A stretch of 64,000 nt of DNA from Halopelagius inordinatus (GTDB lineage: Archaea > Halobacteriota > Halobacteria > Halobacteriales > Haloferacaceae): assembly GCF_900113245.1 (NCBI RefSeq), contig NZ_FOOQ01000002.1, positions 310,001 to 374,000 of the forward strand. The letters are read 5' to 3'. The translations under genes were made by a program, and so were the position numbers. Position 1 is the first letter of the stretch, and every line of letters starts with the position of its first letter. Positions 25,538-34,241 of this stretch are shown one piece after another. The notes below the pieces were generated by a model. The model was not told the DNA's origin, did not search any database, and saw only the letters and a list, made by a program, of their open reading frames with translations.

Positions 25538-28102
25538 ATGCGATTCCGGGACGACGAGAGAGCGGTCACCGTTCAGATAGGTGCGGTGCTGCTGCTCGGA
25601 TTCGTCGTTATTTCGATGTCGATGTACCAGGCGACCGTCGTCCCGGACCAAAACGAGGAGATAGAGTTCCAACACAACCAGCAGGTCCACGACGAGTTCA
25701 CGTCGCTCCGCGGGGCGCTCGTCGAGAGCGCGTCGGGACCGACGACGCGCCCGGCAGAACTGACTCTCGGGACGCGCTATCCGAGTCGGACGTTCTTCGT
25801 CAATCCCGGCGTCGCCTCGGGGTCGTTACGGACACGAGAGTTGGGAACGTTCACGGTGTCGAACGTTGCGACGCGGGAAGACGAAACGGACGATTACGTC
25901 AGCGGGTCGCTCAAGTTCTCCACCGAATCGCTCGCTTACACTCCGAACTACAACCGCCGTCAGGAGGCCCCGACGACCGTCTACGAGAACACCGTCGCGT
26001 ACAACCGCTTCGACAGCGGCTACAACGGCACGCTCTCTGGTCAATCACTCGTCAACGGTCGAACTCTCTCGCCCGTCCTCTTGACGGGCAACTACTCCGA
26101 AAGCGGGGTCGGAACGGCCAGTGTCGATGTGCGCTCCGTGAGTCCGGCAGTCCGGACCGTCCCCGTCACGAGCAACGACTCGAATCGAAACGTGACGCTC
26201 ACGGTGCCGACGGAACTCACTGCGAGTAACTGGACGACCATCCTCGAAAGCGCCGAGCAGTTAGACGGTTCTGGAAACACCGCCAACGGAGCGTACGTCC
26301 ACGACGTTCGGCCCGGTCCCGGCGACAGCGTCGTCATCGAGATGGAGCGCGGACCGACCTACGACCTTCGAGTCGGCGCGGTCGGCGTCGGCAACGGTGT
26401 CGAACAACCGTCGGCGCACTACCTCACCCGCGTTGGCGGCGCGCCGTACAGCATCCAAAGCGACGCGACGGCCACGCTGACTTTCGAGGTCCGGGACCGA
26501 TACAACAACCCCCTCTCCGGCGAGTCGGTGAACCTCTCGGTCCAAAACGGGTCCGGCGACCTCGTGGCCCCGAACGGGACGGAGTCCGGAACTCTCTCGA
26601 ACGTTCGAACCGACGCCGACGGCCGCGTCACCGTCGAGTACGTCCCCGACGGGACTGAGACGGTCGAGATTCGCGCGAGTTTCGACAAGGAGCCCTCGGA
26701 CGGGTCGTACGACGGATCGAGTCGATCCGACGTGACGACGGCGTTCGAGGTGTACGCCGCAGGCTCCGGCGGCGGCGGTGACAGTTCGTCGCTCTACGAT
26801 CTCGAATGGCACGTCGACGAAATCGTCTCGCAGGACGGCGTCTCCGAGAGCGGCAGTAGCGACGTCGATATCGTCATCGACCAGTCGGTCGTCGGTAACA
26901 CGGTGGATATGACCGCTCGGGCCACGAGCGGGACCGACCGAATCGCCGGTGTCGGCGTCGATTACGCCTCGAACGACTCAGCAGTAGTGTCGTTCGACGG
27001 CGAGAACACCGAGGGGACGACCGAGAGTGACGGGCGTTCGACTGCGGCGATGAGCGTCCTCGGAGCCGACGACCGGGCGAAAGTGTACGCCTCCGCGGCC
27101 GAAGATAGCGACGTACTGACGGTCGAACTCGTTGGCGAACCGAGCGGCCTCTACTACCGGTACTACGAGGGCGATTTCGGTTCGGACGACCAACCGTCCG
27201 ATCTCGACCTCGACAACAGGACGCCGGAAAAGACCGGAAACGTCCCGCAGTTCTCGATCAGCCCGCGCGACCGCGGCGACGACATCGCCTTCGCCTTCAC
27301 CGGCTATATCGACGTGCCGTCGGACGGCCAGTACACGTTCTACACGAATTCCGACGACGGCAGTTGGCTCTATATCGACGGGGATCAGGTCGTCGATAAC
27401 GGGGGCGAACACGCCGTGCAAGAAGCGAGCGGGACGGTCACGCTCGACGGCGGCCGTCACAACATCACGGTGTACTTCTACGAGAACCGGGGCGAAGAGG
27501 TCCTGACCGTCTCGTGGCTCCCGCCAGGCGGGACGAAAGAGGAAGTCCCGTCGTCGGTGCTCAGTCCGCGCACCCCGAGCGCGGGCGATAGCGGTGGGGG
27601 CGATGGTAGTGGAAGCGGTGGAACGGCTGCTTCGAGCGTCTCGTACGTCTCCGACAGTGGACTCGCGAAAGCGAACGGTGGTCCGACCAGCGGCGCGCAG
27701 TTCAAGATTCGCAACGACGGGTCGGATTCGGTCACCGTCACCAACATCCAAATCGAGACCGGTGCGAGCCAAGCGCGGCAGATACGCGAGGACGCCGGTG
27801 GGGAATATCAGGACGGTCAACACGAAGTGTTCATTGACGCGTCCACCGACGGACTACTGGAGATGGACGGCGGCCCGCCGTACTACGGCGACACTGGTAC
27901 TCCATACCGCCTCGGCGACACTGAGTCGCTGACCCAAGACGCCATCTTGAACTCCGGGAGTCAGGCAACCATCTACATGTATCAGTTCCAAAACAACGGC
28001 GGAAGCCCGGTGGACATGACCAACAGCGAGGTGACGGTCACGCTCACGTACGCTGACGGGAGTTCGGAGACGATTACTTTCACCGCCACCGACCCGTACT
28101 AA
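25538..28102 (+). CDS. Large surface protein: pilin-like N-terminus, Big_1-like and PA14 domains
   Basis: This 854-residue protein starts RFRDDERAVTVQIGAVLLLG, one membrane anchor as in haloarchaeal pilin-like surface proteins; the rest should be outside the cell. Residues about 305-400 form an Ig-like Big_1 module (ATLTFEVRDRYNNPLSGESV ... VRTDADGRVTVEYVPDG). Residues about 530-665 form a PA14 domain: GLYYRYYEGDF, then YIDVPSDGQYTFYTNSDDGS, LYIDGDQVVDNGG and YFYENRGEEVLTVSWLPPGG. PA14 domains bind glycans. A Gly/Ser linker leads to a C-terminal beta domain. Many N-x-S/T sites occur. A single gene with its own TATA (tttatcgg, 25510-25517). Confidence 0.8.
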   Translation: MRFRDDERAVTVQIGAVLLLGFVVISMSMYQATVVPDQNEEIEFQHNQQVHDEFTSLRGALVESASGPTTRPAELTLGTRYPSRTFFVNPGVASGSLRTRELGTFTVSNVATREDETDDYVSGSLKFSTESLAYTPNYNRRQEAPTTVYENTVAYNRFDSGYNGTLSGQSLVNGRTLSPVLLTGNYSESGVGTASVDVRSVSPAVRTVPVTSNDSNRNVTLTVPTELTASNWTTILESAEQLDGSGNTANGAYVHDVRPGPGDSVVIEMERGPTYDLRVGAVGVGNGVEQPSAHYLTRVGGAPYSIQSDATATLTFEVRDRYNNPLSGESVNLSVQNGSGDLVAPNGTESGTLSNVRTDADGRVTVEYVPDGTETVEIRASFDKEPSDGSYDGSSRSDVTTAFEVYAAGSGGGGDSSSLYDLEWHVDEIVSQDGVSESGSSDVDIVIDQSVVGNTVDMTARATSGTDRIAGVGVDYASNDSAVVSFDGENTEGTTESDGRSTAAMSVLGADDRAKVYASAAEDSDVLTVELVGEPSGLYYRYYEGDFGSDDQPSDLDLDNRTPEKTGNVPQFSISPRDRGDDIAFAFTGYIDVPSDGQYTFYTNSDDGSWLYIDGDQVVDNGGEHAVQEASGTVTLDGGRHNITVYFYENRGEEVLTVSWLPPGGTKEEVPSSVLSPRTPSAGDSGGGDGSGSGGTAASSVSYVSDSGLAKANGGPTSGAQFKIRNDGSDSVTVTNIQIETGASQARQIREDAGGEYQDGQHEVFIDASTDGLLEMDGGPPYYGDTGTPYRLGDTESLTQDAILNSGSQATIYMYQFQNNGGSPVDMTNSEVTVTLTYADGSSETITFTATDPY

Positions 28103-28103
28103 C

Positions 28104-28117
28104 TTCGTTTGTTTTTC
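28104..28117 (+). terminator. T-rich tract after the PA14 gene
   Basis: The tract ttcgtttgttttt follows the TAA by one base. Archaeal RNA polymerase terminates at T-runs without need of a hairpin, so this is a likely terminator separating the PA14 gene from the HMG-CoA synthase gene. Confidence 0.4.
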
Positions 28118-28176
28118 GACGACTGACGTAACACCTCATCGACAAACCCATACGTGAGGAATCAGAAGGTCTCTGC

Positions 28177-29514
28177 ATGACTGCCGTCGGCATAGACGCC
28201 ATCGAGATTCGAACGGGGAAGCTCAAACTCGACTTGGCGGAGACGTTCGCGCCGCAGAAGGGAGAGGACCCCGAGAAGTACACGAAGGGAATCGGCTTGG
28301 AGCAGTCGTCGTTCCCGGACGTGTACGAGGACATCGTCACGATGGGGGCGAACGCGGCAAAGAGCCTGATGGACCGGAAAGGACTCGTCCCGGACGACAT
28401 CGGACGCATCGACGTGGCGACGGAGTCGGCGTTCGACAACTCCAAACCCGTCTCGACGTACATCGCGGGCTGTCTCGAACAGGTGTACGAGGGAGATTTC
28501 CACCACGCGAACAAGGGCGAACGGAAGTTCGCCTGCCTCGCGGGGACCCAGAGCATAGACGACGCGTACAACTGGATTCGCGCCGGTCGGAACCGCGGGC
28601 GGGCGGCACTCGTCGTCGCGACTGACACCGCTCTGTACGCGCGCGGTGACCCCGGCGAGGCGACGCAGGGCGCGGGCGCGGTGGCGATGCTCATCACCGA
28701 AGAACCGAGCGTCGTCGAACTCTCGACGGAACAGGGCTACGGGAGCGCGGACGAGACGGACTTCCTGAAGCCGAACCAGCAGTTCCCGAGCGTCGACGGG
28801 AAGCGGTCGGTGCAGGTGTATCTCGCGCGGATGCGCGAAGCGTTGGAGGACTACGAGTCAGTCGCGGGCGACACCCACCCCGACGACTTCGACTACATTC
28901 CGTTTCACACGCCGTTCCCCGGGATGGTCCGGAAGGCGGCGCTTCTCGGCTACCGCCACATGACCCGCGGAACGGACGTCGAAGACGCCTTAGAGTCCGA
29001 AATCGGTCGACAACCGCGCGAGGAGGCGTACGACTCGTGGGACGACTACGAGGAGGCCATCCGCGGTTACATGGACGAACTGAAAGAGACGGAACAGTAC
29101 CGCGAGTGGTACGAGCGAGTCATCGACCCGACCATCAACATCTCCAGTCAGATCGGAAACTGGTACACCGGGTCGGTCCACATCGCGCGCCTCTCGGCTC
29201 TGAAAACCGCCGCGGAAGAGGGAAAGGAGATGGCGGGCAAGCGGATGCTCGTCGGGTCGTACGGGTCCGGCGCGCAAGCGGAGATTCACGCCGAGACGGT
29301 CCGCGACGGGTGGCGAGAGGAGGTGACCGCACTCGACGTCGACGACCAGTTGGCGCGTCGCTACGACCTCTCGTACGACGAGTACGAACTGGTCCACGAC
29401 GTCCACAACCACGACAAAGAGGTCGACGTAGAGGAGTTCACCCACCCCGACGGCGAGTTCGTCTTCACGGGATGGGGCCGCATGAACGAACGCAAGTACG
29501 AGTACGTCGAGTAA
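28177..29514 (+). CDS. hmgB: Hydroxymethylglutaryl-CoA synthase
   Basis: This 445-residue enzyme condenses acetyl-CoA and acetoacetyl-CoA to HMG-CoA, the entry to the mevalonate route for archaeal isoprenoid lipids. The catalytic Cys sits in ERKFACLAGTQS near residue 118. Other landmarks are the start VGIDAIEI, the glutamate region VATESAFDNSKP, VATDTALYARG, and HTPFPGMVRKA with the active-site His. Length and order fit the family. It is a stand-alone gene with a 74-bp gap upstream. Confidence 0.95.
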   Translation: MTAVGIDAIEIRTGKLKLDLAETFAPQKGEDPEKYTKGIGLEQSSFPDVYEDIVTMGANAAKSLMDRKGLVPDDIGRIDVATESAFDNSKPVSTYIAGCLEQVYEGDFHHANKGERKFACLAGTQSIDDAYNWIRAGRNRGRAALVVATDTALYARGDPGEATQGAGAVAMLITEEPSVVELSTEQGYGSADETDFLKPNQQFPSVDGKRSVQVYLARMREALEDYESVAGDTHPDDFDYIPFHTPFPGMVRKAALLGYRHMTRGTDVEDALESEIGRQPREEAYDSWDDYEEAIRGYMDELKETEQYREWYERVIDPTINISSQIGNWYTGSVHIARLSALKTAAEEGKEMAGKRMLVGSYGSGAQAEIHAETVRDGWREEVTALDVDDQLARRYDLSYDEYELVHDVHNHDKEVDVEEFTHPDGEFVFTGWGRMNERKYEYVE

Positions 29515-29586
29515 CGGGCGTTCGAGAGCGCTCGGAAGACCCTCTCTCGGCCGCGGAGAGAAGGAACGGCAGTTCGACCGGTCTCG

Positions 29587-30345
29587 TTACGGGAGTTTCC
29601 GTAGGTCTTCGAGCGTGTCGTCCAAATCGCGGTTCGCGATGGCCAGAGAGAAGCCGTCGATGGTCGCAAGAGAGGGGGCGTGTTCCCACAGGTCCTCCTC
29701 GTCGAGTCCGTGGAGGACGACGGCGTGCGGCGTCGGGTTGACGACGCGTAGGGCCACGAGGGGTGACTCCCCGCGGGTGACGCCGGTGAAGATGAGCGCG
29801 CGACTCGTCGATTGGCCGTAGAGTCGGTAGAACTCCTCGGAGGAGAGGCGCGTGATGGCCTCGATACTGTTTATCACCGTGTGGCCGCTTATCTCGTCGT
29901 GGTCCCCGCGGACGAGTTCCGTCGCGTCCATCGTCTCGTAGAGGCGTTCGAGCGGCATCGACGTGGAGTACTCTCTGAGGTCTTGGACGATGTCGCTCTC
30001 GAACCCCGCGGAGATGACGCGCGCGTACCGCCGGATGCGTTCGCCGCCTCTCGACTCGTCGATGTCGAGGAGTGCCTCGACCATTCGCCTGACGACGCCG
30101 ATGCCCGGACTCTCGCGCCGACCGCTCTCGTAGTCCGAGATGACCGACGAGGAGACGTCGAGTTGCCCGGCCAAGGCCGTCTGTGAGACGTCGAAGTCGG
30201 TTCGCCACTTTCGAAGCGTCGCGCCGGGGTCGTCGCTCAACGTTATCTCGCCCGCGATGCGCCGGGCCAGTTCGTCGCGCGGAACCGTCGTCACGGTCCG
30301 CCGCCCCCTCGGGTCCGTTCGCGCCGTGCCATATCGGTCGAACAT
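29587..30345 (-). CDS. XRE-family transcriptional regulator
   Basis: This roughly 252-residue protein has an N-terminal XRE helix-turn-helix (VSQTALAGQLDVSSSVISDY ... ESGRRESPGIGVVRRMVEALL) and a 150-residue C-terminal domain (DGFSLAIANRDLDDTLEDL at the end) found in archaeal XRE regulators and likely ligand-binding. The ATG at 30345 is used here; a GTG at 30294 gives 235 aa and is equally plausible. It is divergent from the membrane hydrolase at 30452, so it may control it. Confidence 0.83.
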   Translation of the reverse strand: MFDRYGTARTDPRGRRTVTTVPRDELARRIAGEITLSDDPGATLRKWRTDFDVSQTALAGQLDVSSSVISDYESGRRESPGIGVVRRMVEALLDIDESRGGERIRRYARVISAGFESDIVQDLREYSTSMPLERLYETMDATELVRGDHDEISGHTVINSIEAITRLSSEEFYRLYGQSTSRALIFTGVTRGESPLVALRVVNPTPHAVVLHGLDEEDLWEHAPSLATIDGFSLAIANRDLDDTLEDLRKLP

Positions 30346-30451
30346 GGGTGCGATGGCCGCAAAAGGATACCGAAGGGAGGGTTCGACGAACGACGATGAC
30401 GGCCCCGCTCGGAGACGAACATTCAAGGCGGAACCCGAGCCACTGACTCTC

Positions 30452-31186
30452 ATGCCATCGACGCTGGTCCACGTCGCCGTCGGGGGGCTTCTCGGTGCGG
30501 GACGGCTCGGCGCGGGGTTCGATAAGCGCGCCGCCGCCGTCGTCGTCGTCGCTGCCGCGCTTCCGGACGTAGACACCTTCGCCGGGTTCGTCCTCCCGGG
30601 GGCGCACCGCGCGCTTTTGCACACCTTTCTCCTCCCTGCCGTCCTCGTCGCCCTCGTCGCCTACGACACGCGCGTTCGCTCCGTCTCGCGTCTTCGGACG
30701 CGGTTCGGGTCGCGCGGCGTCAGACTCGCGTGGGTCGGTATCGTCGCTCTCGTCGGCGGCGGTATCCTCCCCGACCTGTTCGCCAACGGCGTCAACGCGT
30801 TCTACCCGGTTCACGACGCGTTCTACACGGTCAACGGGAGGCTCTACCTGTCGAACCAACAGGGACTCGTCCAGACGTTCGTCGACGTCTCGCCCGCGGA
30901 ACCGGCACGGACGACGCGGAACTTCCACTACAGCACCGGCGCGGACCCCTCGCCCGGCGCCGAACCGGAGAACGTAGAGCGCATCTTCCCCGTGGCGATG
31001 TCGGGGATACAACTGATGTTGCTCGTTCTCTCGGCGTTCGTCGTCGGCGTGCGCCTCAGAGAGAACGGGCGTCGGGACAAGGTGACAGCGTCGAAGTCAG
31101 AATCGGAGTCGGACGCACGGTCCGGGAGGGAGACGGAGACGGACGCGGGCGCGACTCGCGCGACGACCGGTCGAGACTCCTCGTGA
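30452..31186 (+). CDS. Membrane-bound metal-dependent hydrolase (YdjM-like)
   Basis: This 244-residue protein starts MPSTLVHVAVGGLLGAG, with the family His in STLVHVAVG, the acidic pair ALPDVDTF, a His pair in GAHRALLHTFLLP, and hydrophobic spans near 55-75, 90-110 and 190-210. The final 30 residues are a charged tail. The family is annotated as YdjM-type inner-membrane hydrolases, with no known substrate. It has a 106-bp shared promoter region with the XRE gene. Confidence 0.8.
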   Translation: MPSTLVHVAVGGLLGAGRLGAGFDKRAAAVVVVAAALPDVDTFAGFVLPGAHRALLHTFLLPAVLVALVAYDTRVRSVSRLRTRFGSRGVRLAWVGIVALVGGGILPDLFANGVNAFYPVHDAFYTVNGRLYLSNQQGLVQTFVDVSPAEPARTTRNFHYSTGADPSPGAEPENVERIFPVAMSGIQLMLLVLSAFVVGVRLRENGRRDKVTASKSESESDARSGRETETDAGATRATTGRDSS

Positions 31187-31239
31187 AACGGTGACTGCGA
31201 CCGGTACGACCGGAGGCGGGGCGACTGCGCCTCGGACGC

Positions 31240-31935
31240 TCAGAGATGTCGCTGCCGTTCGTCGTCGCCCCACTCGGAGGCGAGCGATTCGGCGCTCGAT
31301 TTGATTTCGAGGAGTTTGCGCCGTTGCGCGAGGAAGTGAAGCGGGAACGCGACGAGGTGTGCGACGGGAGCGAGCAGTTTCGGCCCGTAACTCACGCGGA
31401 CTCTGACGACGAGTCGCGTCCGGCCCGACGCCGGTTCCGAGAGTCGGAAGGCCCAACTGGTCCGCCAGAACCACCGCGACGATTCGCCGGGTTCGGCCTC
31501 TCTGCGACCGAACGCGTCCGCCATCGACGCGAGGACGAGCGACCGCTGGGGGTCGAGAACGCTGACGACGAACCCGTCGTCGCCGCTCGGAAGCGCCGGA
31601 ACCGCGTCGCCGACGGTCGGGAGTCGGGCGTCGGGGAGGAGCGTCTCCGTCCCCTCGTCGTCGCCGCGGAGTTCGTCGCCCGACAACTCCGTCCGGTCCG
31701 TGCACATTCGAACGAGCCACGGCCACACCGCCTCTCGCGGTGCGTCCACCGTCACCGCGTGCGTTCGGACGAGATTCGCGTCCGGGACGACGTCGTCGCC
31801 CGGAAGCGAGTCGTCTCTCTCGTCTGCGGTTGCCAGCCATCGGCGGTGCCACGCGCGAAGCCACGATTGAACGGTGGCGGCTCCGAGAACGCCGAGGACG
31901 AACCGCCTGGCCCGTTTGTCGAACGGAAGTTCCAT
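31240..31935 (-). CDS. SRPBCC-fold (START-like) protein
   Basis: This 231-residue protein has an N-terminal hydrophobic patch (RRFVLGVLGAATVQSWL) and then the polyketide-cyclase-like pattern THAVTVDAPREAVWPWLVRM, a middle of GFVVSVLDPQRSLVLAS, and RLVVRVRVSYGPK. The fold holds hydrophobic ligands. The ATG at 31935 is chosen over an upstream extension that crosses the promoter of the divergent GNAT gene. The function is unknown. Confidence 0.7.
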   Translation of the reverse strand: MELPFDKRARRFVLGVLGAATVQSWLRAWHRRWLATADERDDSLPGDDVVPDANLVRTHAVTVDAPREAVWPWLVRMCTDRTELSGDELRGDDEGTETLLPDARLPTVGDAVPALPSGDDGFVVSVLDPQRSLVLASMADAFGRREAEPGESSRWFWRTSWAFRLSEPASGRTRLVVRVRVSYGPKLLAPVAHLVAFPLHFLAQRRKLLEIKSSAESLASEWGDDERQRHL

Positions 31936-32032
31936 GGTAGAGGTACAATCACACACTCCTATATTAATGTGGTAGGTGTTGACGCGCGATGCCGTCCGAG
32001 CGTTCATAGTGGACGCTTCGAATACTGCACAC

Positions 32033-32575
32033 ATGAGCGAGACACCAGACGCGACGATTCGACCGTACACGACGGACGACGCCGCCGGACTGTGGGACAG
32101 AAAGCGCGATTTCGAACTCGGAATCGGGTCGGAGACGGGTGGCGAGGGAAAACTACCGACGTACGAGGCGAAGTTGACCGCCGACTACCGCGCGCGGTGG
32201 CTTCACTGGGTCGAACAGTGCGTGGACGAGGACCCGAACAGCGTGACGGTCGCCGTCGTCGAGGGCGGCGACGCCGAGAGCACCGGAGACGGCACCGACG
32301 AGACGGAAGTCGTCGGCTACTCGTTCGTCCTCCCCGAATCGCTGTCGTTCGTCTGGGACGCCGCCGTCCTCAACGAAATTTTCGTCCTGCCGGGCTACCG
32401 GGGCACCGGCGTCGCGGACGACCTGATGGACGCCGCACTCGACTGCGCGAAGGCTCAGGACCTCCCGTTGGACCGGATGGTGCTCGACGTGGACCGCCAA
32501 AACGAGCGCGCTCAGGCGTTTTACGACCGATACGGCTTCGAACACTGGGGCGAGATGGTCGCCCGAGAACTGTGA
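32033..32575 (+). CDS. GNAT-family N-acetyltransferase
   Basis: This 180-residue protein has IRPYTTDDAAGLWDR at its start, an acceptor-side beta hairpin VGYSFVLPE, and the acetyl-CoA motif A VLNEIFVLPGYRGTGVADDL near 117-136, followed by LDVDRQNERAQAFYDRYGFE (motif B). All GNAT landmarks are present, so it is likely active. The substrate is unknown. It is divergent from the SRPBCC gene across about 100 bp. Confidence 0.87.
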   Translation: MSETPDATIRPYTTDDAAGLWDRKRDFELGIGSETGGEGKLPTYEAKLTADYRARWLHWVEQCVDEDPNSVTVAVVEGGDAESTGDGTDETEVVGYSFVLPESLSFVWDAAVLNEIFVLPGYRGTGVADDLMDAALDCAKAQDLPLDRMVLDVDRQNERAQAFYDRYGFEHWGEMVAREL

Positions 32576-32596
32576 GGGCGCGAGGGACGGAGAGAG

Positions 32597-32938
32597 TCAC
32601 GCGCCCCCGAGAGAGTCGAAGAACGTCCGTCCGTGGCGGACGACGCCCTCGAATCGGCCGCCCGCGGCGTCGATGTACTTTTCAACCGCTCTGCGGGACC
32701 GGTCGTTCTCCGCCGCAACCCCGACGGCGACGGGGCCGAGGTCCAACCGCTCGAACGCGAGGTGCATCAGTGCACGCGTCCGTTCGCCAGAGTACCCGCG
32801 GCCCCAGAACCGCTTGCGGAGCCAGATGCCGAGTTCGCCTCGGTCGCGGTCCCACTCGCACGTGAGACCGCACATCCCGGCGCGTTCGAGTCGCAGGCGA
32901 CTCGTCTCGACGGCGGCGGGAAAGAGCGAGTCATTCAC
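32597..32938 (-). pseudogene. Decayed RimJ/RimL-type acetyltransferase
   Basis: The frame from GTG at 32938 starts like a haloarchaeal RimJ/RimL enzyme (NDSLFPAAVETSRLRLERA), but after about 20 residues it jumps straight to the C-terminal half (CGLTCEWDRDRGELGIWLRK ... FWGRGYSGERTRALMHLAF). About 80 residues that carry the fold's centre are missing in frame, and the C-terminal strands after GGRFEGVVRH are also gone. The reading frame stays open across the junction. It is probably non-functional, or a minimal protein of 113 residues. Confidence 0.65.
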
Positions 32939-33060
32939 CGAGAGAGGCCGTCGGGGACCGGCGCGGTCCGTCAGGGACTCGGCTGAAATCACAGACCGAC
33001 GCACGGAACGCGCGCAAAAAAGCGTCGCTCGGGCGTACCGTCGAGTCGCACGGAGTCCGA

Positions 33061-33501
33061 CTACTCGCTCTGTCGTTCTCTCCGCCCAGTGAGTTCCTCG
33101 GGGACCAGCCGGTAGAGCTGAAACTCCAACTCTCGGGCCGGACGGTCGTATATCGTGACGAACGGGATGTTCACGCGTCGAATCGCTCGCGCGATAGTCG
33201 AGTCGAGACTCACCTCCGTCACCTCCTCCAGTCGTCCGCGTCCGACGACGGACGTCCATCCGTCGGGGGTGTCTCTGTCGACGACGAGCGACGCCGTCTC
33301 GGTGCGTTCGACGAAGTCGCGCTTCTCCGATTCCGGCGCGTACCCCAGTCTGACGTAGAGATGCGGGCCAGTGGGGTCGTAGCCGTAGGAGACGGGTATC
33401 GCGTACGACTCGTTTTCGTCCGCGAGAGCGAGAACGCCCGTTCCGCCGTCGCCGAGGAACTCGTCTACTTCGTCGCGGGCCAGAGATATCGAGTCGGTCA
33501 T
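33061..33501 (-). CDS. Pyridoxamine 5'-phosphate oxidase-like flavin-fold protein (copy 1)
   Basis: This 146-residue split-barrel protein has FLGDGGTGVLALADENESYA then IPVSYGYDPTGPHLYVRLGY and an end ARELEFQLYRLVPEELTGR. This is the haloarchaeal PPOX-like family that binds FMN or F420. It is a paralogue of the next gene at 33647-34102: both share GGTGVL, P-SYGYD, the VNIPFVTIYDRPARE-like block and the PEE end. The ATG at 33501 is preferred because the upstream extension lacks family sequence. Confidence 0.84.
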   Translation of the reverse strand: MTDSISLARDEVDEFLGDGGTGVLALADENESYAIPVSYGYDPTGPHLYVRLGYAPESEKRDFVERTETASLVVDRDTPDGWTSVVGRGRLEEVTEVSLDSTIARAIRRVNIPFVTIYDRPARELEFQLYRLVPEELTGRRERQSE

Positions 33502-33646
33502 ACCGAACACGTACGCCGCCGATTGTGATAAGATGTCGGCAGGATAACGTTCTGACCCCGGCGATATCGCCCTGCCGACGGTCACGGCGGCATCGTCGTG
33601 GGCGGTGCCGACGCGAACCGTCCCCGTTCGTTCCGTCCGCCGTCCG

Positions 33647-34102
33647 TCAGTCCTCTCTCACCGTCTCCGTCCGTCCGTCTATCTCCTCTGGGTCGAGTCG
33701 GAAGAACTCGAAGGTCAACTCCCGGGGATGCCTGTCGTAGACGTCGACGATGGGGATGTGGACGCGTCGGAGTTCGTCGAGCGTCTCCGGGTCCACGTTC
33801 TCGTCGTCGATTCGTTCGAGCGACCCCGCCGCGACGACGCTTTGCCATCCGTCGTCCGTATCCGCGTAGGTGACGAACGAGACGGGTCGCCCGTCTTCTA
33901 TCTGCTCTCGTTTCTCCCGTTCCTCGCCGACGAGGAGGCGGAAGAAGAAATGGCCGCTACCGGAGTCGTACCCGTACGACACCGGGAGAGAGTAGGGGGC
34001 CTCGTCTCGGTCCTCGCCGAAGGACAAGACGCCGGTGCCGCCCGACTGAAGGAACTCGGCTCTTTGTTCGTCGTCCATCACGACCGAACGGGTGTCTCCC
34101 AT
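33647..34102 (-). CDS. Pyridoxamine 5'-phosphate oxidase-like flavin-fold protein (copy 2)
   Basis: This 151-residue paralogue of the previous gene shares AEFLQSGGTGVLSFGEDRDE, LPVSYGYDSGSGHFFFRL, RRVHIPIVDVYDRHPRELTF and FFRLDPEEIDGR. The two are about 145 bp apart on the same strand and probably arose by tandem duplication. The cofactor is likely FMN or F420 by family; the activity is unknown. Confidence 0.84.
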   Translation of the reverse strand: MGDTRSVVMDDEQRAEFLQSGGTGVLSFGEDRDEAPYSLPVSYGYDSGSGHFFFRLLVGEEREKREQIEDGRPVSFVTYADTDDGWQSVVAAGSLERIDDENVDPETLDELRRVHIPIVDVYDRHPRELTFEFFRLDPEEIDGRTETVRED

Positions 34103-34241
34103 GCATAGGAGTACCCGCCGACGGGACAAATACTGATTGCCACATTAACTAAATCAGACACATCGTCTCCGGCATCACTTTCGGAGGCGTCGCGGTTCGG
34201 AGACGGCGCTTTTGCTCTCTCGGCGCACGCGTCTCTCGCCG

